From the NCBI RefSeq assembly GCF_008369445.1, contig NZ_VTWH01000006.1, positions 1-64,000 on the forward strand: 64,000 nucleotides of DNA. The letters run 5' to 3'. Source of the stretch: Aureimonas fodinaquatilis (lineage in GTDB: Bacteria; Pseudomonadota; Alphaproteobacteria; Rhizobiales; Rhizobiaceae). Within the stretch, counting starts at the first letter, position 1, and each line of letters starts with the position of its first letter. The translations under genes and the position numbers were made by a program. Of this stretch, positions 61,893 through 64,000 are shown in pieces. The notes beneath the pieces were generated by a model. It was not told where the DNA came from, ran no database searches, and worked only from the letters and a program-made list of their open reading frames with translations.

Positions 61893-62206
61893 GTCTTTTT
61901 CCTATCAATATCTGATAGGAAATGCAAAACATCATCCGGCTTTCGCGGATTCAAGAGTTCGTCAAACACGTCGCCAAACCAACGTTCGAACACGTCAATC
62001 TCGGCGTCGGTGACAGGCACATCCTCGGGCCAGTCGTCGGTGACGCGCATGCTCTGTCCGTTCGGGCCGAGAAGCGGCGCGTCGGCAGCTCGTGCCCGGC
62101 CTTCCTGTGCGGGATCGTCGGCGTAGTCGAACAGATCGTCGGGAAGTGCTTCGGGGGCCGGGTGTCGCGGTCGCCCTTTGCGGGCGCGGTGGCGCTCTGC
62201 GCACAT
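61889..62206 (-). CDS. Hypothetical protein, first gene of the recombinase operon
   Basis: 105 residues from ATG at 62206, chosen because AAGGAGG lies 7 bases upstream; the frame extends to 62302 without other support. Basic N-terminus (CAERHRARKGRPRHPAPEAL) and acidic C-terminus (DDWPEDVPVTDAEIDVFERW; KPDDVLHFLSDID). No recognised domain. It overlaps tumE by 4 bases and begins the coupled run, so it may be part of the toxin-antitoxin system or of the element's transfer control. Confidence 0.65.
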   Translation of the reverse strand: MCAERHRARKGRPRHPAPEALPDDLFDYADDPAQEGRARAADAPLLGPNGQSMRVTDDWPEDVPVTDAEIDVFERWFGDVFDELLNPRKPDDVLHFLSDIDRKKT

Positions 62207-62420
62207 GGAATCCTCCTTGGTTCGGTGTGGATTCCGGGGCGCTGAAGGCCCCCGGATTAGGCGAACCATGGAGGGCAGTCGGTGGACTGTAGCGTGCCGC
62301 ATTTGCGCCTATGCGCTGGCGGCACTCCCGTAACAAGCCGGGGTTGTTACCATAAGCTATGAGCAAGTGCAGTGGGGATGGATGCGATGGAGTATGGATG
62401 GTTGACTGTGGGCGCCGAGT

Positions 62421-63053
62421 TTAACGCCGCGCTTCTGTAGCCATCCTTAGAGCCAGTGCAGCCAGTACCGTTCCCATCAACCAACGCTGCACAACGATCC
62501 AGGTCGGCCGAGAAGTGAGAAACATAGCTATCGTACCGGCGGCAATAGCGATCAGCGCATTTACGCTCACACTGACCATAATCTGGGTCAATCCCAGAGC
62601 GATCGATTGAGACAGAACGCTACCTGCGGCGGGGTCGATGAACTGCGGCAGCAGCGATAGGTACATAACGGCAATCTTGGGGTTCAGGAGGTTGGTCAGG
62701 AACCCCATCATGAACAGCTTGCGTGGACTGTCTTTAGGAAGTTCGCGCACCTCGAATGCCGAGCGCCCTCCAGGTTTGACCGCCTGCCACGCGAGGTAGA
62801 GCAGGTATAGAGCCCCGGCAAATCGCAATGTGTCGTAGGCAAATGGCACCGCCATGACTAAGGCGGTGATACCGAATGCTGCGCAAAGCATATAGAATAC
62901 AAAGCCCAGCGCGACCCCGCCAAGCGAAATCAATCCTGCCAAGCGCCCTTGGGAGATAGATCGGGAAATGAGGTAGACCATGTTTGGTCCCGGTGTCAGG
63001 ACCATTCCCAGCGCTATAAAAGCAAAAGCAATAAGATTGGCAATTTCTGGCAT
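62421..63053 (-). CDS. LysE/RhtB-family amino-acid exporter
   Basis: 210 residues with six hydrophobic helices and the family motif MVLTPGPNMVYLISRSISQG at the N-terminus, plus FLTNLLNPKIAVMYLSLLPQ in the middle. An inner-membrane exporter for an amino acid or derivative; the substrate is not predictable. It follows the YCII gene on the same strand with a 90-base gap. Confidence 0.9.
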   Translation of the reverse strand: MPEIANLIAFAFIALGMVLTPGPNMVYLISRSISQGRLAGLISLGGVALGFVFYMLCAAFGITALVMAVPFAYDTLRFAGALYLLYLAWQAVKPGGRSAFEVRELPKDSPRKLFMMGFLTNLLNPKIAVMYLSLLPQFIDPAAGSVLSQSIALGLTQIMVSVSVNALIAIAAGTIAMFLTSRPTWIVVQRWLMGTVLAALALRMATEARR

Positions 63054-63142
63054 CTGCTGATCCGCGACAAACAGGAAAAATCCGAAAATTACTGGGAAAT
63101 ACCGTACGCCGCGATCTCTGGCGCTTGGCTTCGTCTATCCCA

Positions 63143-63466
63143 CTATCGCAATGGCCAAACCTCAACGACACCATGGGCAACCGCGCAAGGGACCTGCGAG
63201 ACCTTTTGGATCGCTTCGTCAAGATCGGCCGCTTCGATCACGGCGAAGCCGGCAATCGGCAGACTAGTCGTCATGAAGGCACCTTCAACGACATCAACAC
63301 CTTTCGCATCGTGGTTCCTGACCTGAACAGGTGCACCCGCTATTCCGATAAGCGCTCCCTCGGCGCGAAGTTTTTGATCCTGGGCGTGGGCAGCATCCCT
63401 GACTGTGCTAGCTGTCCTGTCGTATCCGGCCTGGTCGCCATATCCGATGGTAACGAATTTGGGCAT
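63143..63466 (-). CDS. YCII-family protein
   Basis: 107 residues of the YciI-like dimeric alpha/beta barrel: MPKFVTIGYGDQAGYDRTAS, HAQDQKLRAEGALIGIAG and GFAVIEAADLDEAIQKVSQV with the conserved late EVWPLR. Some members are dehydrochlorinases or small-molecule lyases; the role here is unknown. Lies 12 bases downstream of the HxlR gene and is probably controlled by it. Confidence 0.85.
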   Translation of the reverse strand: MPKFVTIGYGDQAGYDRTASTVRDAAHAQDQKLRAEGALIGIAGAPVQVRNHDAKGVDVVEGAFMTTSLPIAGFAVIEAADLDEAIQKVSQVPCAVAHGVVEVWPLR

Positions 63467-63478
63467 TTGTCTTTCCTT

Positions 63479-63982
63479 TCAGGGTTTGCGGGAAGCAGCA
63501 TCAAAAGCCGCATGGGCGGCTCGTAATTTTTCTGAGATCGCTTGATTATCTTCGGGGGCCGAAGCGCCCAGATGCTGGGTACGCAGTTCGTCCATAAAGG
63601 CATTTTGCAGAGCCACCCCCCCCTCTTCGAGGACTTGGTTTCTTATTGCCAATTCAGGAGATACCGAGAGAAACATCCGCGCCCAGGCGCCCAGCGCTAC
63701 CAGCGCTGGAAGCAGTGCAATGGATTTCTCTGTCAAACTGTAGATGGTTCGTTGCTTGTGATGCGGATCGGCGGCAGCCGTGAGCATGCCGTTTTCGACA
63801 AGCTTTCGAAGTCTGTCGGCGAGAATGTTGCTGGCGATCCCTTCAAGGGAGTTGGTTAGAATATCCCGGAATGTCCTGCGTTCTCCAAAAATGATGTCGC
63901 GCAGGACAATCATGCTCCAGCGATCACCGACGACCTCGGTTGCGAGATTTATGGGACAGCCGGAACGAGAATATGTTGGCAT
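63479..63982 (-). CDS. HxlR-family transcriptional regulator
   Basis: 167 residues. The HxlR winged helix runs from SGCPINLATEVVGDRWSMIV (with the conserved Cys9) through ILADRLRKLVENGMLTAAAD. A longer C-terminal part (about 65 residues) follows. HxlR proteins often sense aldehydes or oxidants through the N-terminal Cys. The frame is open to the window edge, but MPTYSRSGC is a normal family start. The coding strand has eight G in a row at 63616-63623. Confidence 0.88.
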   Translation of the reverse strand: MPTYSRSGCPINLATEVVGDRWSMIVLRDIIFGERRTFRDILTNSLEGIASNILADRLRKLVENGMLTAAADPHHKQRTIYSLTEKSIALLPALVALGAWARMFLSVSPELAIRNQVLEEGGVALQNAFMDELRTQHLGASAPEDNQAISEKLRAAHAAFDAASRKP

Positions 63983-64000
63983 CAGAAAACCGAAGGCAAA

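Larger units (their letters stand above)
59674..62300. mobile_element. Remnant integrated element at tRNA-Arg
   Basis: A serine recombinase gene abuts the 3' end of tRNA-Arg and is preceded by three small genes in one coupled run (TumA, TumE, hypothetical). A second copy of the tRNA 3' end was not found to the right, so the right edge near 62.3 kb is a guess. The genes on either side (dehydrogenase; LysE) look chromosomal. The recombinase is dead, so the element should no longer move by itself. Confidence 0.5.

Overview
The window reads as chromosomal DNA of a free-living, probably marine alphaproteobacterium of the Hyphomicrobiales (Rhizobiales). The case rests on a complete rhizobial-type ehu/eut ectoine uptake and catabolism locus, an uppP / complex I NDUFA9-like / tRNA-Leu neighbourhood, alphaproteobacterial-style proteins throughout, and moderately high GC. 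The genus cannot be fixed from the sequence.

Layout. 1-0.5 kb: 3' end of an autotransporter, closed by a bidirectional terminator. 0.5-14.3 kb: ectoine/hydroxyectoine module. On the minus strand lie ehuABCD (ABC uptake), eutABC (hydroxyectoine conversion), eutD (ectoine hydrolase) and eutE (deacetylase). enuR (MocR regulator) follows, then on the plus strand asnC, a GNAT acetyltransferase, and the transaminase/dehydrogenase pair that feeds the product to aspartate. 14.6-20.1 kb: dipeptide/oligopeptide ABC transporter. 20.3-29.7 kb: housekeeping genes (universal stress protein, aroQ, 3-methyladenine glycosylase, an atypical LuxR regulator, RlpA-like protein, queG, GSTs, uppP, NDUFA9-like), ending at tRNA-Leu(CAG). 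30.7-39.1 kb: a LysR-centred cluster of small-molecule enzymes and membrane proteins (GST, XapX, isochorismatase-like, YtcJ-like amidohydrolase, MFS, DUF1622, RidA, pirin) with no assigned function. 39.3-45 kb: probable haem utilisation operon (TonB receptor, ABCD/YddA-type ABC protein, HemS-like protein, ChaN-like protein). 45-52.4 kb: a block of mostly exported proteins of unknown function, with one family present twice. 52.8-59.3 kb: kup, riboswitch-controlled thiD, a serine hydrolase homologue without its catalytic lysine, a SleB-like lipoprotein and a ketoglutarate-semialdehyde-type dehydrogenase. 59.6-62.3 kb: tRNA-Arg(CCG) with a decayed serine-recombinase element carrying a TumE/TumA toxin-antitoxin pair. 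62.4-64 kb: LysE exporter, YCII protein and HxlR regulator.

Most distinctive features. (1) A dispersed composite palindromic element occurs at least seven times in intergenic DNA. Its stems change in a compensated way, and it lies twice between the binding-protein gene and the permease genes of an ABC operon. (2) Three near-identical 14-mers, and a fourth partial copy, flank enuR and are good EnuR operator candidates. (3) The 45-52 kb exported-protein block and the 30.7-39.1 kb LysR cluster are the best candidates for undescribed systems. (4) The recombinase reading frame ends inside the tRNA-Arg gene, and its operon is joined by 4-base overlaps.

All calls come from reading the sequence and translations by eye. 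No database search was run.
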